DNA from: a virus
Direction: 5' to 3' (one strand)
IMG/VR virus record: IMGVR_UViG_3300036766_000678
Coordinates: 116,417-180,416 of that record
Length of the DNA stretch: 64,000 nt
Part shown: positions 16,508 to 26,195 of the stretch, piece after piece
Layout of the letters: each line of letters starts with the position of its first letter
How positions within the stretch are numbered: position 1 is the stretch's first letter
Position numbers and translations under genes: made by a program
Notes under the pieces: generated by a model
Databases searched by the model: none
Seen by the model: the letters and a program-made list of their open reading frames with translations, nothing else
What the model was told of the DNA's origin: nothing

Positions 16508-19261
16508 TTATGATAGTGCCTGAAGTGCCTTCAACATATCTTCATTTAACTGATTAAGATCGTCCATAACACTAGCTTCTTTCTGTACTGGTTCTAATGA
16601 GGATCTCTTAGGCCATTTAACAAGTGTTTGAGTTTGAACTTTCTTAGCTAAGGATTTAAAACCGTTAAGAACACGTTCTACGTACTCCTCGGCCCCAGCA
16701 AAGCGTTGATAGATCTTCTCAAGCAATTCTTTTGTTGAGGGCTTAGGCACGATCTCTTTTTCTTCATGTTGCATGGTATATAAATTTTCTGACCATTGCA
16801 CAATCTTACTTTCCGTTGCATCAATAAGAATACCTAATTTATCGTAAGAATCTTGTAATTCTTTCTCAAGTGCAGAACGTTCCCCACCAACATCAATTTT
16901 TTGTAGTTCAGCTAACGTTGTTGCCTTAATCTTCTCTTTGGCTTGGTCTAATACAGAAAGCTTGGATTGCAAAGACTCCATTTTTACTAGAATTTGCTCC
17001 ATATTTGGAGTGACAGGAACTGCTTTTTCTTTGTCAACAAATTTGGGGCTAATTTTGACTTCTTTATACTCTGTCTTAGGAGTTTCAGCAGGAACTGGGT
17101 CTGCTGCTTGTTTTTCAGTTCCTCTACATTCACTACACAGGCCATCTCTAACCCATTTAGACATCTCAATAAGACCTACTTCTTTACCACATTTAGAACA
17201 AACATCTTTTTCTTCTTCAGCAGTTTTTAATTGGGCTTCAAGCTTTTTTACTTCAGCTTTAATTGCTAAAAGATCTTTATATGGAGCTTCATTAGGGAAC
17301 ATTTGTTTCTTTAATGCTTCATAGGCAGCATCATATTCCTCTTGATGAATATTTCCACGCATAAGTTTCTTATCAAGCATATTTACTGCTCGTTCAAAAC
17401 GAAGTTCGTCAGAAGTCTCATCTGCCTGTTTAATAGTTCTAACTTCAGGATTTTTATCTAATTCCCATCCTGGACATTTACAAGATTCACATTTACCTTT
17501 CATGTCTTTATGATCTAACGTGCCATGACCACAAATACACTTAACTATTTTAGCTTTGATATCTTCTAAAGAAGATTCTTTCTCTGATTTCTCATATTTT
17601 TCATGTTTTTTTGTCTGTTTTTCAAAACATTTATCACACCATTTTCCAGTTCGTGGGTCATTACCACCTTGAAAGGAATGTGTAGAAGGCTTACCACAAG
17701 CATAGCAAGCATCATCTTTAGCCGCTTCTTTCAAACTAGCACTATGCAAATCTTCCATTTTAGGAGTTACTGCAATTTCAGGCTCTTCTGGTTGTGCAAG
17801 GGTAGGGGCTGATACTGGTTCTGTAGTTTGAGCACCCTCCGATTCCTTAGAAACACGGTGCATCTCTACTGTTAATAGCTCTCCATCTCTATCAACAATA
17901 CCCCACTTAGAACCATCCCCATGAGTTTCCTCACTAACAAATTTAGCTCTAAAAGAAGAAAGTTCATCATTTAAATCTGATTTAACAATAACCCAATCTT
18001 CTGGCTTTGGTGTTGGATGATCGACTCCCATTCCCATTGGAACAGTATCCTGTGTGGGAGTTTCTTGTGTTGGTTCTACTTTAATTGGTTCTTGAAGTGG
18101 ATTTAAAGCGGTTTTATCTTGGGAAGCGACCCGTCTTATTTCCGAATTGTCAGCCCTACTGATCTCATTTAAAGCAGACTCTTTTTCTTCAACTTCTTCC
18201 TCTTCAGGAATTTCCATAATATCTTTGGGCGTAAATTTAGGTTCTTTAACTTCTTTTACAAGAGGTTCAATTTTTTTTTCTTCAGTGGGTTCTTTATCAA
18301 GATCTTTGAGAAGCTTTTCATGAACTTCATCGGGAACTAGTTCTTTGGGGGGTTTTGGCATAGTAGGTAAAGACTTTTCCTTTACAACATTAATCTCTTC
18401 ACCTTGTTCATTGCCTCTAAATTGATCCAAATATGCAGCAACATCCTCTTTTTCATATTTTAGAGATTTGGTCATGAAATCACGAACTTCCTCCCACGAC
18501 CTACCAACTCCACGTAAAGCTTCTACAAGTTGTTTATCTTTATCAGTAAAAAGTGTTGCTTGTTTTTGTTCCAAACTACTCTCAATCTGTTCTTTAACTT
18601 CTGTTTCAATACGTTTTGTAATATTTTTCTCGGATTGAGCCTTTTCCTTTTCGAGCTGGTCATAACTAACCGATGGGGCTGCAAGCTCAGGAGTTTTCTC
18701 TTCTGGTTTTGCTTTGTTCATGTCCCATAAAGGTATGGAGTCTTGATCTGTTTTAGGTTGTAGTTCCTTCATCTTAGTTTGGAACTCTAAAAGTTCATCT
18801 GGATTACTAAACCACAAATTTTGCATGGTGATTTTGGCCCTCTTGAGAAGAGTCATCTCATCTTTAGCAGCCTGCGTGGTTGTTACCACTGGGACATTAG
18901 TCTCAATAGGGGTATCGGAAGTTTCTGCATATGTCTTTAAAACATTTTGCATAATACCTTTAGCTTCATCATATTTATCTTCACCAGTCAATTTTGCAAC
19001 TTGGGCTAAATCAGAACTGATAAGTTGGGCCATATGATTTGCTTCATCAGAAGAAGTTGTCTTTTCTAGAACCTTACCAGCAGAATCTTTCCAAGCAAGA
19101 CTAACAATAGAATTTCCATCATTTAAAGGAACAACATCTAACGATAATTCTTTTACTGGATTATCACCTATATGGGTTGGGTCAACAACTTTAAAAGAAG
19201 AATGTGTAGATTCTTCAGATTCTTTTATAAGACTAGCAATAAGATTGTAGAATGAATTCAT
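16508..19261 (-). CDS. Large virion-region protein with three zinc ribbons
   Basis: 917 aa, very Glu/Lys/Pro-rich and probably largely extended. N-terminal ~110 residues form a small globular part (PLNDGNSIVSLAWKDSAGKV). Three zinc sites follow: CYACGKPSTHSF..CDKC near 517, CICGHGTLDHKD..CESCKC near 577 and CSKCGKE..CSEC near 685. The middle one has the spacing of the zinc module in the NLEYLE-tail miniproteins. A helical C-terminus ends the protein (LDQAKEKIKATTLAELQKID). It is grouped with other long proteins between the fibre-like and terminase genes. A structural or internal virion role is inferred from position only. Confidence 0.6.
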   Translation of the reverse strand: MNSFYNLIASLIKESEESTHSSFKVVDPTHIGDNPVKELSLDVVPLNDGNSIVSLAWKDSAGKVLEKTTSSDEANHMAQLISSDLAQVAKLTGEDKYDEAKGIMQNVLKTYAETSDTPIETNVPVVTTTQAAKDEMTLLKRAKITMQNLWFSNPDELLEFQTKMKELQPKTDQDSIPLWDMNKAKPEEKTPELAAPSVSYDQLEKEKAQSEKNITKRIETEVKEQIESSLEQKQATLFTDKDKQLVEALRGVGRSWEEVRDFMTKSLKYEKEDVAAYLDQFRGNEQGEEINVVKEKSLPTMPKPPKELVPDEVHEKLLKDLDKEPTEEKKIEPLVKEVKEPKFTPKDIMEIPEEEEVEEKESALNEISRADNSEIRRVASQDKTALNPLQEPIKVEPTQETPTQDTVPMGMGVDHPTPKPEDWVIVKSDLNDELSSFRAKFVSEETHGDGSKWGIVDRDGELLTVEMHRVSKESEGAQTTEPVSAPTLAQPEEPEIAVTPKMEDLHSASLKEAAKDDACYACGKPSTHSFQGGNDPRTGKWCDKCFEKQTKKHEKYEKSEKESSLEDIKAKIVKCICGHGTLDHKDMKGKCESCKCPGWELDKNPEVRTIKQADETSDELRFERAVNMLDKKLMRGNIHQEEYDAAYEALKKQMFPNEAPYKDLLAIKAEVKKLEAQLKTAEEEKDVCSKCGKEVGLIEMSKWVRDGLCSECRGTEKQAADPVPAETPKTEYKEVKISPKFVDKEKAVPVTPNMEQILVKMESLQSKLSVLDQAKEKIKATTLAELQKIDVGGERSALEKELQDSYDKLGILIDATESKIVQWSENLYTMQHEEKEIVPKPSTKELLEKIYQRFAGAEEYVERVLNGFKSLAKKVQTQTLVKWPKRSSLEPVQKEASVMDDLNQLNEDMLKALQALS

Positions 19262-19287
19262 GTGTGACTCCTAAAATTTAAACTAAA

Positions 19288-20892
19288 TTACTGCGGAATA
19301 ACAGTGGTAGGTTCTTTGTCGCCTTTTGGAGCTTCACATTTAATAAACTTCCATAAACTTCCGTCGTTAGATCCCTTGGAGTTCTGCGAAGAATCTTTGC
19401 TTACAAGCTTCCAATATTGTCCATCAGCAAAAATTTCTTGCCCAATTTCCATCGACTCTGATAAATCACCTGGGAGCAAGTGTTTTTGAAGAGTCATAGT
19501 TTCAGACTCTGGCATAAATTGTGTGCCACTAGAAGCATTCTCTGTAGCTACTTTTTCAATTTTATCTTCAAGAATTGCCTTAACTTCATTGGCTTCATAG
19601 GTTACTTTCTCATCTACACTCGCAAGAGATAGCAATGCTTCTTTAGTTAATTGTTCAGTAAGTTTTTCATTTATATTTATTGCTTTCTCTACCAACTCTC
19701 GAAGTAATGGAAACTTGGGTAATTCAATTTGGGAAGATTTAATTTTAATTGGAAATGCTACAAGCTTAGTGCTAGTTTTATCTTCAAGGAAAGTCATTGC
19801 TGTAATTTCACCGTCAAATCCACTATCTGAATGAGAAAGGTTAGGTGTCACTTCTGATACTCTAGCAGAGCCAAATCCTAACGATTGAAGTGTTGGAATA
19901 AGCTGATTAACAGCTTGATTGGATAATTTATCTTTTTCAGCAGCAAGCTTCTGTTGCTCTGCTTGCATAGATTGCTGTAGTGTATCTGCCATACTAGCTC
20001 TTGGCATATTTTCAGAGATTGATACGGGATTAGATTCATTAGCAATTTCTTCTTCAGTTTTATCACATTCTACACAATGGGCTTTTCCTAATTCATCAAT
20101 GCGACCAAGATTATGCTGATGATCATTTTCCATTGGTGCCTCTAAATCACCAAGCCAAGATTTCTTTGCGGGAGAAGCTAAACCTTTATCTACACATTCT
20201 TTACAGTAAGTTTCTCCCCAAACTAGTGGAAGATCTTTTCCACATCCTTTGCATGGGCCACCAGGAAATTCTGCTGTCTTTGTAATTTTTTCTGTTGGCT
20301 TAATATCCGCATATTTTTCAATAACTGGATTTTTAAATTCCCCAGTAAACTGAATTGAATAATTATAGGACGCTGTACGAACAATAGAATCTGAAACAAT
20401 AGATTTAAGTAATTCGGCTTTATTAGGAGACGTTTCGTACTCATTACGTCCAACAATTCCAATCTCAGCATCTTCAAGAGCTGGATGAGCCACTTTAAGA
20501 TACTTATTATCTCCAGAATCAATCAGCCGAAAATCTTTTAAATTTGCTGTAACCACATCCTCACTGGGCAAATAGTCCTCTGAGGAATTTAGGGCCTTTA
20601 TAATGTTATCCCCAACGGTAGATTCACTTTCAACTGAAACATCATTATTATTCACAGTTAAATCCAAGCCTACATCAGAATACCCTTCAAGGACAGGAGT
20701 AGATGCAAAGCAACGAATCTTGCCTGTAAAGTCAAATGTGTTAGAAATAGGGCCATCTACGTGAGTTAACTCAACTTGGGACCCTTTTGTTAACTTAGCT
20801 ACTCCATACTTACTAGATAAGTATCCCATTGCTTGACGTTCAGCCTCACGAATAATTTTATTTTTTGCAGATTCAAAATTTTGATTATACAT
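19288..20892 (-). CDS. Large virion-region protein with two zinc sites
   Basis: 534 aa. N-terminal domain of about 200 residues resembling a beta-rich fold (GSQVELTHVDGPISNTFDF, SDVGLDLTVNNNDVSV), then CKGCGKDLPLVW..CKEC near residue 212 and HCVECDKTEEE near 272. The second half is helical with a C-terminal patch (GQEIFADGQYWKLVSKDSS). It contains TKTAEFPGG and VRTASYNYS strings similar to presumed linkers in its neighbours. First gene after the second copy of the 54-bp element, with an AGGAG ribosome site. Function unknown. Confidence 0.6.
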   Translation of the reverse strand: MYNQNFESAKNKIIREAERQAMGYLSSKYGVAKLTKGSQVELTHVDGPISNTFDFTGKIRCFASTPVLEGYSDVGLDLTVNNNDVSVESESTVGDNIIKALNSSEDYLPSEDVVTANLKDFRLIDSGDNKYLKVAHPALEDAEIGIVGRNEYETSPNKAELLKSIVSDSIVRTASYNYSIQFTGEFKNPVIEKYADIKPTEKITKTAEFPGGPCKGCGKDLPLVWGETYCKECVDKGLASPAKKSWLGDLEAPMENDHQHNLGRIDELGKAHCVECDKTEEEIANESNPVSISENMPRASMADTLQQSMQAEQQKLAAEKDKLSNQAVNQLIPTLQSLGFGSARVSEVTPNLSHSDSGFDGEITAMTFLEDKTSTKLVAFPIKIKSSQIELPKFPLLRELVEKAININEKLTEQLTKEALLSLASVDEKVTYEANEVKAILEDKIEKVATENASSGTQFMPESETMTLQKHLLPGDLSESMEIGQEIFADGQYWKLVSKDSSQNSKGSNDGSLWKFIKCEAPKGDKEPTTVIPQ

Positions 20893-20933
20893 TTGTAAGC
20901 TCCTAAAGCTTCAATAGTTATTTACTACATAAA

Positions 20934-20987
20934 ATCGTATATAAACAGTATTACCTATATAGACACTTTTTAGTTATATTTTTACAT
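20934..20987 (-). promoter_or_regulatory. 54-bp conserved intergenic element, copy 2 (putative phage promoter)
   Basis: Same ungapped layout as the copy at 7.2 kb: the 20-nt core ATGTAAAAATATAACTAAAA, then AGTGTCTATATAGGTAATAC and TGTTTATATACGAT. It sits about 42 nt before the ATG of the 534-aa virion-region gene and behind an HNH gene. Its position suggests it starts a transcript covering the terminase-portal block. Confidence 0.6.
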
Positions 20988-20999
20988 TAGTTCTTAATC

Positions 21000-21884
21000 T
21001 TATTTACTACTGGTAATCTTGTTTAAAAAAGAAGACGACTTAAGATAATGATCACTATTCCACAAAGGTTGCAAGTTAGAATAATGAAAACATTTTAATC
21101 TATCTTCTCCTTTTGACAGATCAAATTCTCTACATTCTTTAATATGATCCATTGACCAAGTGCCAAGATCATTCCCACGATTTTCCCAAGTCATATTTTC
21201 TTTCCACAAAGATTCAATATATTTTTTAAATTCAAAAAGAGTACATCCATATCTTTCTTTGAATAAAGGAGTATCACAGTTATCTCTTATATAAGCGTTT
21301 ATACCACTATGTAATAGATGCTTCCAATAATTATGTGATACAAAATCTTGTGATTTAGAACTTACCCTTGTATTTTGCATTTGCTCATTTAAAGTAGCCC
21401 ATCTACAATTAGAAGGTTCATAGTTGCCCATTACGTTTGGAAAACGATCTAATGTTGTGTTCTTTTCATCAAATTCCTTTACGTGCTTTAAATAAGAAAC
21501 ATACATATCTTCTTTGAAATTAAGGAACTGCAACCATCTTTCACAAACAGTAATACCTCTACCACCATAATGTTCATATCCTGCTATACTAGGTTTAGTA
21601 CATCTAGTAATCATATTTGTCCAAGATCTATAAAATCTTTTCTGTTCCCTAGTTCCACCAGCAAATCCATGAGTTTTATTGGCTTTTCTAACTCGTTCTT
21701 TTTGTAAACACCCACAAGATTTTGTATTTCCACTTCGTAAGTTAGATCCAACAACTATTGCAAAATTACCACAAAAACATTGGCAATTCCAAAGAGCTTT
21801 TCCTTTCTTATCTTTTCCATAATAAGAAATTACTATAAGATTAGAAAATTTATTTCCTATTTCATCTTTTAATACATTTTTCAT
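21000..21884 (-). CDS. HNH homing endonuclease (WNCQCFCG-type N-terminus)
   Basis: 294 aa. N-terminal zinc domain typical of phage HNH proteins: LWNCQCFCGNFAIV then SGNTKSCGCLQKE. A middle region with RFYRSWTNMITRCT, YGGRGITVCERW and DRFPNVMGNYEPSNCRWAT is usual for this HNH family. A second nuclease-like block lies at the end (WSMDHIKECREFDL, FHYSNLQPLWNSDH), related to the end of the HNH gene at 15.6 kb. Two HNH-like parts in one protein suggest a fusion. It separates the 1281-aa gene from the second promoter-like element. Confidence 0.88.
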   Translation of the reverse strand: MKNVLKDEIGNKFSNLIVISYYGKDKKGKALWNCQCFCGNFAIVVGSNLRSGNTKSCGCLQKERVRKANKTHGFAGGTREQKRFYRSWTNMITRCTKPSIAGYEHYGGRGITVCERWLQFLNFKEDMYVSYLKHVKEFDEKNTTLDRFPNVMGNYEPSNCRWATLNEQMQNTRVSSKSQDFVSHNYWKHLLHSGINAYIRDNCDTPLFKERYGCTLFEFKKYIESLWKENMTWENRGNDLGTWSMDHIKECREFDLSKGEDRLKCFHYSNLQPLWNSDHYLKSSSFLNKITSSK

Positions 21885-21892
21885 AAAGTACC

Positions 21893-24800
21893 TTAGTCTG
21901 GATTAACAGACTCGATTCCCCCATCTTGAGGAAGACTGTCAAAAAGTGTCACACTGTACCATGCCATTCCACCTGGGTAAGTTCTATTGAATGGTTTATT
22001 CAAAATATCCAAGAACACGGTTTGTGGTTGCATATCCTTTTGTTGAGGGAAATCATTAGTATTTTGATTAAAATCCCATACCCCATTTCCAATTGCATCC
22101 CAATTGGTATAAGCTGTTTCTCCCCCATTATCCATATGCTGCTCATTATAAAAACTTTCGCCCTGTTGGTCAGTGTAAGTACTTGAATAATTACCCGCTA
22201 TTTTCTCTAAAGGTCTGGTAATCCTCACTATACAAGCCTTTCTCTTTTCCTGCTCTTGAAGCATCTCTATAGTTTTTCCGTCGTCTGATTGATCCCCACG
22301 AGGTCTGGATGTGAACTTGTAGGGCCAACGCCAATTTTCGTTAGCTGGATTACTAACAGCATCGTAAGTTACAGGAAGAGGTGAATAAGGTTCTCCACTT
22401 TGGGGATTTGGGTTGCTCCAATCCGTTTTTGGCTTGTTAGAATCAAGCTTATTGAGATCACGAAATCCTTTGGAGTATTCTAAAAGAGTTTCATTCTCTC
22501 CAAGTTCCTTTTGCTCGATCTGTTCTTGCTCAGTATCAGAAGCCGACTCAACTTCTTTTTTACTAAAAGGTTTTCTTATCATGTTCCAAATTTGTTTCCA
22601 AAAATCGCTGCTTCTTGGTTTTCCAACCGTACATGGAGCATAATATGTTTGTTCATCAGAGACCGAATCGGGTTCCAGCGGAATTTCAAGATCTGAGTCT
22701 GGAGTCCATTTGTTATCTGGTGCATTGACAAGAGAGGGAAGAAAAGCAGCATTCTTATCTATCTTTTCCAAAACAAACCCACCATCTTTCTCATTGCCAA
22801 TAGAAAAATATGTTTTGTTACCCACCGCAGGAGAAAATACAACTGTATCAAGTTCTATCTCTCTACCCTCAAATTCAGTAGATCCTATAAAATCTTTACC
22901 TAAACCTTTCTTCACATAAGCCAAAGTGATATGTGGGTGGTATTCATCTGACACAAGCCCTTTAGCACATTCAAGCTTTTCACACACTTCTTTATTCATA
23001 TGTTCCAAATCTTCACTGACCACTTCAACCGTTACTACATCAAATTCTGCGTATTCAACATCAGGTTCGAAATGTTTTACTTTACCCAATTTCCCTTTAA
23101 ATGGTTTGTGATCATTAAAAATCCTACGAGCTGTTTTAGGGTTATCATCTACAAGACCATACTTGATGGTGATATGAACTTCGAGTTCCCTCCCGAATTT
23201 ATCCTCATCAATATACAAAGCATCATCTGGAATATTTTTTACTCCAAACTCAACAATCTCTTGAGCAAGTTCATGTGGAACTAAGGCCATTAAGCAGCCA
23301 TATTCCCCCATTTTTACTTTCTTAGTTTGTGCTGTAATTTCTTTTTTAGAAAAAACTTTAGCTATTACTGGTTGTCTTAAAGCTCTATTTACTTGTTTCT
23401 GAATGAAAGGAAAAGGATCATTCACTTTAATATAATTACCTTCTAAATCATCAATTTCAATTCCGTTACCTGTATAATGCTGTGCAATAAAATTATCAAG
23501 ATAATTTGGAAGTCTTTTTAAATCTTGAACTTCTATAGCGAAATCAGATCCTTCTGAAGTTTCTTGACCAGAAGTGATACGAGTCCAGCCATCAGCAATA
23601 AGTTGATCAGCCATAGATTGAATTTCATCTAATGATTTAATTTGAGGAAATTTTTGTTTTATAAATCCGTAATGCCCACCAGTCCCAGAAATATCATACT
23701 CTTTGCCACTAGGGTCAATCCAATATTTGATTCCCAATGCTGCTACAATTCTTAAAGAAGCTTTCTTTTCGGGCTTTCCAATTTCATTTACAATCTCTTT
23801 CCAGTTATTTTTAAATTGAATTGCTCTATCATCCACTAAGACCTGATACAAGGGTTTTCCTATAAAAATTGAATCATAGGTAAGATTATTCTTATCTAAA
23901 AATTCTTTAACATTATCTTCATCTACATTGGAACGATATGAATAAACAACAATATTCCATCCATTTTGTTTTAATGTATTAAGAGCTTCTTTAGCTCCTT
24001 CCATTAAATTTCCAATACTTCCATCTTCATTTTCAGTAGCAAGGGTGTCATCAAGATCAATATAACATTGTCCTAAAGCTGGATTATCTTGAGAAGTAGG
24101 TTTTACTTGGGCTTTCTTCATGAAAGAAGCAAATTTAGACATAGAAGAGGTTTTATTAAATCTTTCTACTAATTGTCTAGCTCGTAACCATCCAATAGAT
24201 GAGAGATTTATAACTCCTGCACCACCATAATTATCAGATGTAGTAGGAATACCGATAGCATCCATAACAGAATAATGATCTAAATCGTAAGCATCCCAAA
24301 TATACAAATCGCCTTCAGGCGAACCAAAATATCTCATTACCCCATTTTTTGCTTTCCGATATATGTCTTCAGCCAAATCTGGAGAAGGATTTTTATATAC
24401 TCGTACCTCTTCTCCTTTTGGGGTATGAAGACGAATCACATCACCAGCTATTTTACTAATAGAAGCTGTTTGAAGTCTTTTATGAGATAGAGCTTTATTA
24501 ACTGCCTTTTGAATACCTTCTTCTATAGCATCTTCATACTGAACTACGACTGAAGAATCGCCCCCATTCATAAATCTATAGGAACTAACCAAAATTTTCG
24601 GATGTCCACTACCAACAGCAATAATAAAATTATCTATGTATGATGGTAAAGCATGTAAATCTTCAACTTCCACATTAATGTAGCTTCCTTGTGTGCTTGC
24701 CCTGATCCAATCACTATCACCAGGAGGACCATCTGGAAATTTCTTAGTCATCCACTGCGAATGTTCCCCATGTGGCTCAAAAGGATAAATCTTCCCATCA

Positions 24801-25738
24801 GGTGAAATCCAATATTTCTTATCGGAAGCTAATTTATTTACACTACCTTCACTAATAATCTTTTCAATTAAAGGAAGTTCTTCTGTAGTAACTTCTCCTC
24901 CAGTAGATTCAAGAAGTTCTTTCAAATTTTGGAGAATTGCAAAGAATCCATGACGGGCGAGATATTTAAAAAGAATCTCGTTTTCTGAAGTTGGATCTTG
25001 ATTAGAATGGCGATAGTCAACGAGATCCTGTTTAATCTTGAGATCTTTCTTAATCTCTTCTTCAATATCATTAAGCTTCTTCTCAATTTTAGTATAAAAT
25101 AATTTTTGCTTATCCTTGCCCCACGCTTTAATAACATTCTCTAACTCATCTATTCTTTGTATATCTCTTTTTACTTTGCCTAAACTGCCATCAAGTTCTT
25201 GGGCTAAAGCTTCTGCCTCTTCAACTACTTGACGTTTACTTTCTTCAATATCTAATTCAGCAGGGAAAAATATAGGATCTTTTAACCATTCATCTTTATA
25301 GAGGGAATATACTCCAACAGCTTCAGTATTACTTGGATGAAGTTCAATACTCTCAATGTAAAATTCCGTTGGGTGCTGTGTCATAGGTGCAAGAATCTTT
25401 GCTCTATCGAATTCTTTTCTTGTTTCATCGAGTTTTGCAAAAGCTGCTTCTTTAGAAGCATTCGGCATATTTGTTTTTATAAATTCATCAAGATTAACTC
25501 GAACGTGAACGTCCATATCCGATGTTAAAAGCCACTTTGCCGTTGTGAGACTACCTAGAATAACTACATCATCTACCCATTTTTCATAATCTTTTAATGA
25601 ATAAGTTTCGTACATCTTGTCAAGTAAACGAAGAATAAAGTCTCGTTGATAAGCATAAAACCTCATGTCCTGATCCCATACGGCTGGATCGAGAAATGGA
25701 TAAGAAAAATCAAGGATTGAACTAGACTTAGTTAACAT
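21893..25738 (-). CDS. Giant multidomain protein: nucleotidyltransferase, HAD phosphatase and 2H phosphoesterase
   Basis: 1281 aa. In order: a nucleotidyltransferase-like domain at about 55-150 (DDVVILGSLTTAKWL, SDMDVHVRV), a coiled coil at about 165-245, a domain at about 305-420 (KYWISPDGKIYPFEPHGEHS), a HAD phosphatase at about 555-640 (CYIDLDDTLATEN, VVYSYRS, VDDRAIQF), a second copy of the 305-420 domain from about 674 (KYWIDPSGKEYD), and a 2H phosphoesterase at about 820-985 with both HxT motifs (VHITIKYG, HPHITLAYV). The last 280 residues are Pro/Glu/Asn-rich. Low-complexity junctions carry NKLASD, SKIAGD, SKFASF, VFSKKE and PFSKKE. These domains recur in RNA-repair systems. Whether it is a polyprotein, virion cargo or a structural scaffold is open. 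Confidence 0.72.
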   Translation of the reverse strand: MLTKSSSILDFSYPFLDPAVWDQDMRFYAYQRDFILRLLDKMYETYSLKDYEKWVDDVVILGSLTTAKWLLTSDMDVHVRVNLDEFIKTNMPNASKEAAFAKLDETRKEFDRAKILAPMTQHPTEFYIESIELHPSNTEAVGVYSLYKDEWLKDPIFFPAELDIEESKRQVVEEAEALAQELDGSLGKVKRDIQRIDELENVIKAWGKDKQKLFYTKIEKKLNDIEEEIKKDLKIKQDLVDYRHSNQDPTSENEILFKYLARHGFFAILQNLKELLESTGGEVTTEELPLIEKIISEGSVNKLASDKKYWISPDGKIYPFEPHGEHSQWMTKKFPDGPPGDSDWIRASTQGSYINVEVEDLHALPSYIDNFIIAVGSGHPKILVSSYRFMNGGDSSVVVQYEDAIEEGIQKAVNKALSHKRLQTASISKIAGDVIRLHTPKGEEVRVYKNPSPDLAEDIYRKAKNGVMRYFGSPEGDLYIWDAYDLDHYSVMDAIGIPTTSDNYGGAGVINLSSIGWLRARQLVERFNKTSSMSKFASFMKKAQVKPTSQDNPALGQCYIDLDDTLATENEDGSIGNLMEGAKEALNTLKQNGWNIVVYSYRSNVDEDNVKEFLDKNNLTYDSIFIGKPLYQVLVDDRAIQFKNNWKEIVNEIGKPEKKASLRIVAALGIKYWIDPSGKEYDISGTGGHYGFIKQKFPQIKSLDEIQSMADQLIADGWTRITSGQETSEGSDFAIEVQDLKRLPNYLDNFIAQHYTGNGIEIDDLEGNYIKVNDPFPFIQKQVNRALRQPVIAKVFSKKEITAQTKKVKMGEYGCLMALVPHELAQEIVEFGVKNIPDDALYIDEDKFGRELEVHITIKYGLVDDNPKTARRIFNDHKPFKGKLGKVKHFEPDVEYAEFDVVTVEVVSEDLEHMNKEVCEKLECAKGLVSDEYHPHITLAYVKKGLGKDFIGSTEFEGREIELDTVVFSPAVGNKTYFSIGNEKDGGFVLEKIDKNAAFLPSLVNAPDNKWTPDSDLEIPLEPDSVSDEQTYYAPCTVGKPRSSDFWKQIWNMIRKPFSKKEVESASDTEQEQIEQKELGENETLLEYSKGFRDLNKLDSNKPKTDWSNPNPQSGEPYSPLPVTYDAVSNPANENWRWPYKFTSRPRGDQSDDGKTIEMLQEQEKRKACIVRITRPLEKIAGNYSSTYTDQQGESFYNEQHMDNGGETAYTNWDAIGNGVWDFNQNTNDFPQQKDMQPQTVFLDILNKPFNRTYPGGMAWYSVTLFDSLPQDGGIESVNPD

Positions 25739-25762
25739 AGGTTTGTTTTTATTTGGTACTAC

Positions 25763-25978
25763 TTATTGCGCGAAGGGATCTTCGGTAGGTACGTCAATCC
25801 ACTTTTTGGCTTCTCTTCCATTGATCTCTTTGAACTCAATGGCATGATTACAACGCTCTCTTGGGCACTTCTCCATGTAATAATATGTACCTTTCTGTTC
25901 AACCACTTGAATAAGGAATTGATTAGAGAGTTTACATATATCACAAATAATAAAATTAGGAGTAAGTTTTGGGGCCAT
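25763..25978 (-). CDS. Small zinc-binding hypothetical protein
   Basis: 71 aa from the ATG behind GAGGTTCC (an earlier in-frame ATG would add 7 residues). Cysteines in IICDICKLSNQF and EKCPRERCNHAIEF are spaced as in a zinc ribbon. No NLEYLE tail; the end is IDVPTEDPFAQ. It lies between a tail-bearing miniprotein and the 1281-aa gene. Function unknown. Confidence 0.65.
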   Translation of the reverse strand: MAPKLTPNFIICDICKLSNQFLIQVVEQKGTYYYMEKCPRERCNHAIEFKEINGREAKKWIDVPTEDPFAQ

Positions 25979-25995
25979 TGGAACCTCTGTTGAGA

Positions 25996-26193
25996 TCATT
26001 TAGATGTAACCTCTTTACTTACCTTTTGATTATAAATCCATTCTAAATACTGAAGATTTGTCATGGGGATATAAAAATCCATTATTTCAGGTGGTTCATC
26101 ATGTTGTCCTGGGCAAAAGAAAAACTCAGTATCATAATAAGGTATATGTTCTTCAATGTTATGTTTGCACCATTTACAAGGTCTTTTCTTCAT
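25996..26193 (-). CDS. Zinc miniprotein with NLEYLE tail
   Basis: 65 aa. Ligands CKWCKHNIEEH and a single later Cys (FFFCPGQH), so the zinc module is shorter than in most members. The tail IPMTNLQYLEWIYNQ is followed by KVSKEVTSK. Directly downstream of deoC with a 2-nt gap. Function unknown. Confidence 0.8.
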   Translation of the reverse strand: MKKRPCKWCKHNIEEHIPYYDTEFFFCPGQHDEPPEIMDFYIPMTNLQYLEWIYNQKVSKEVTSK

Positions 26194-26195
26194 AT

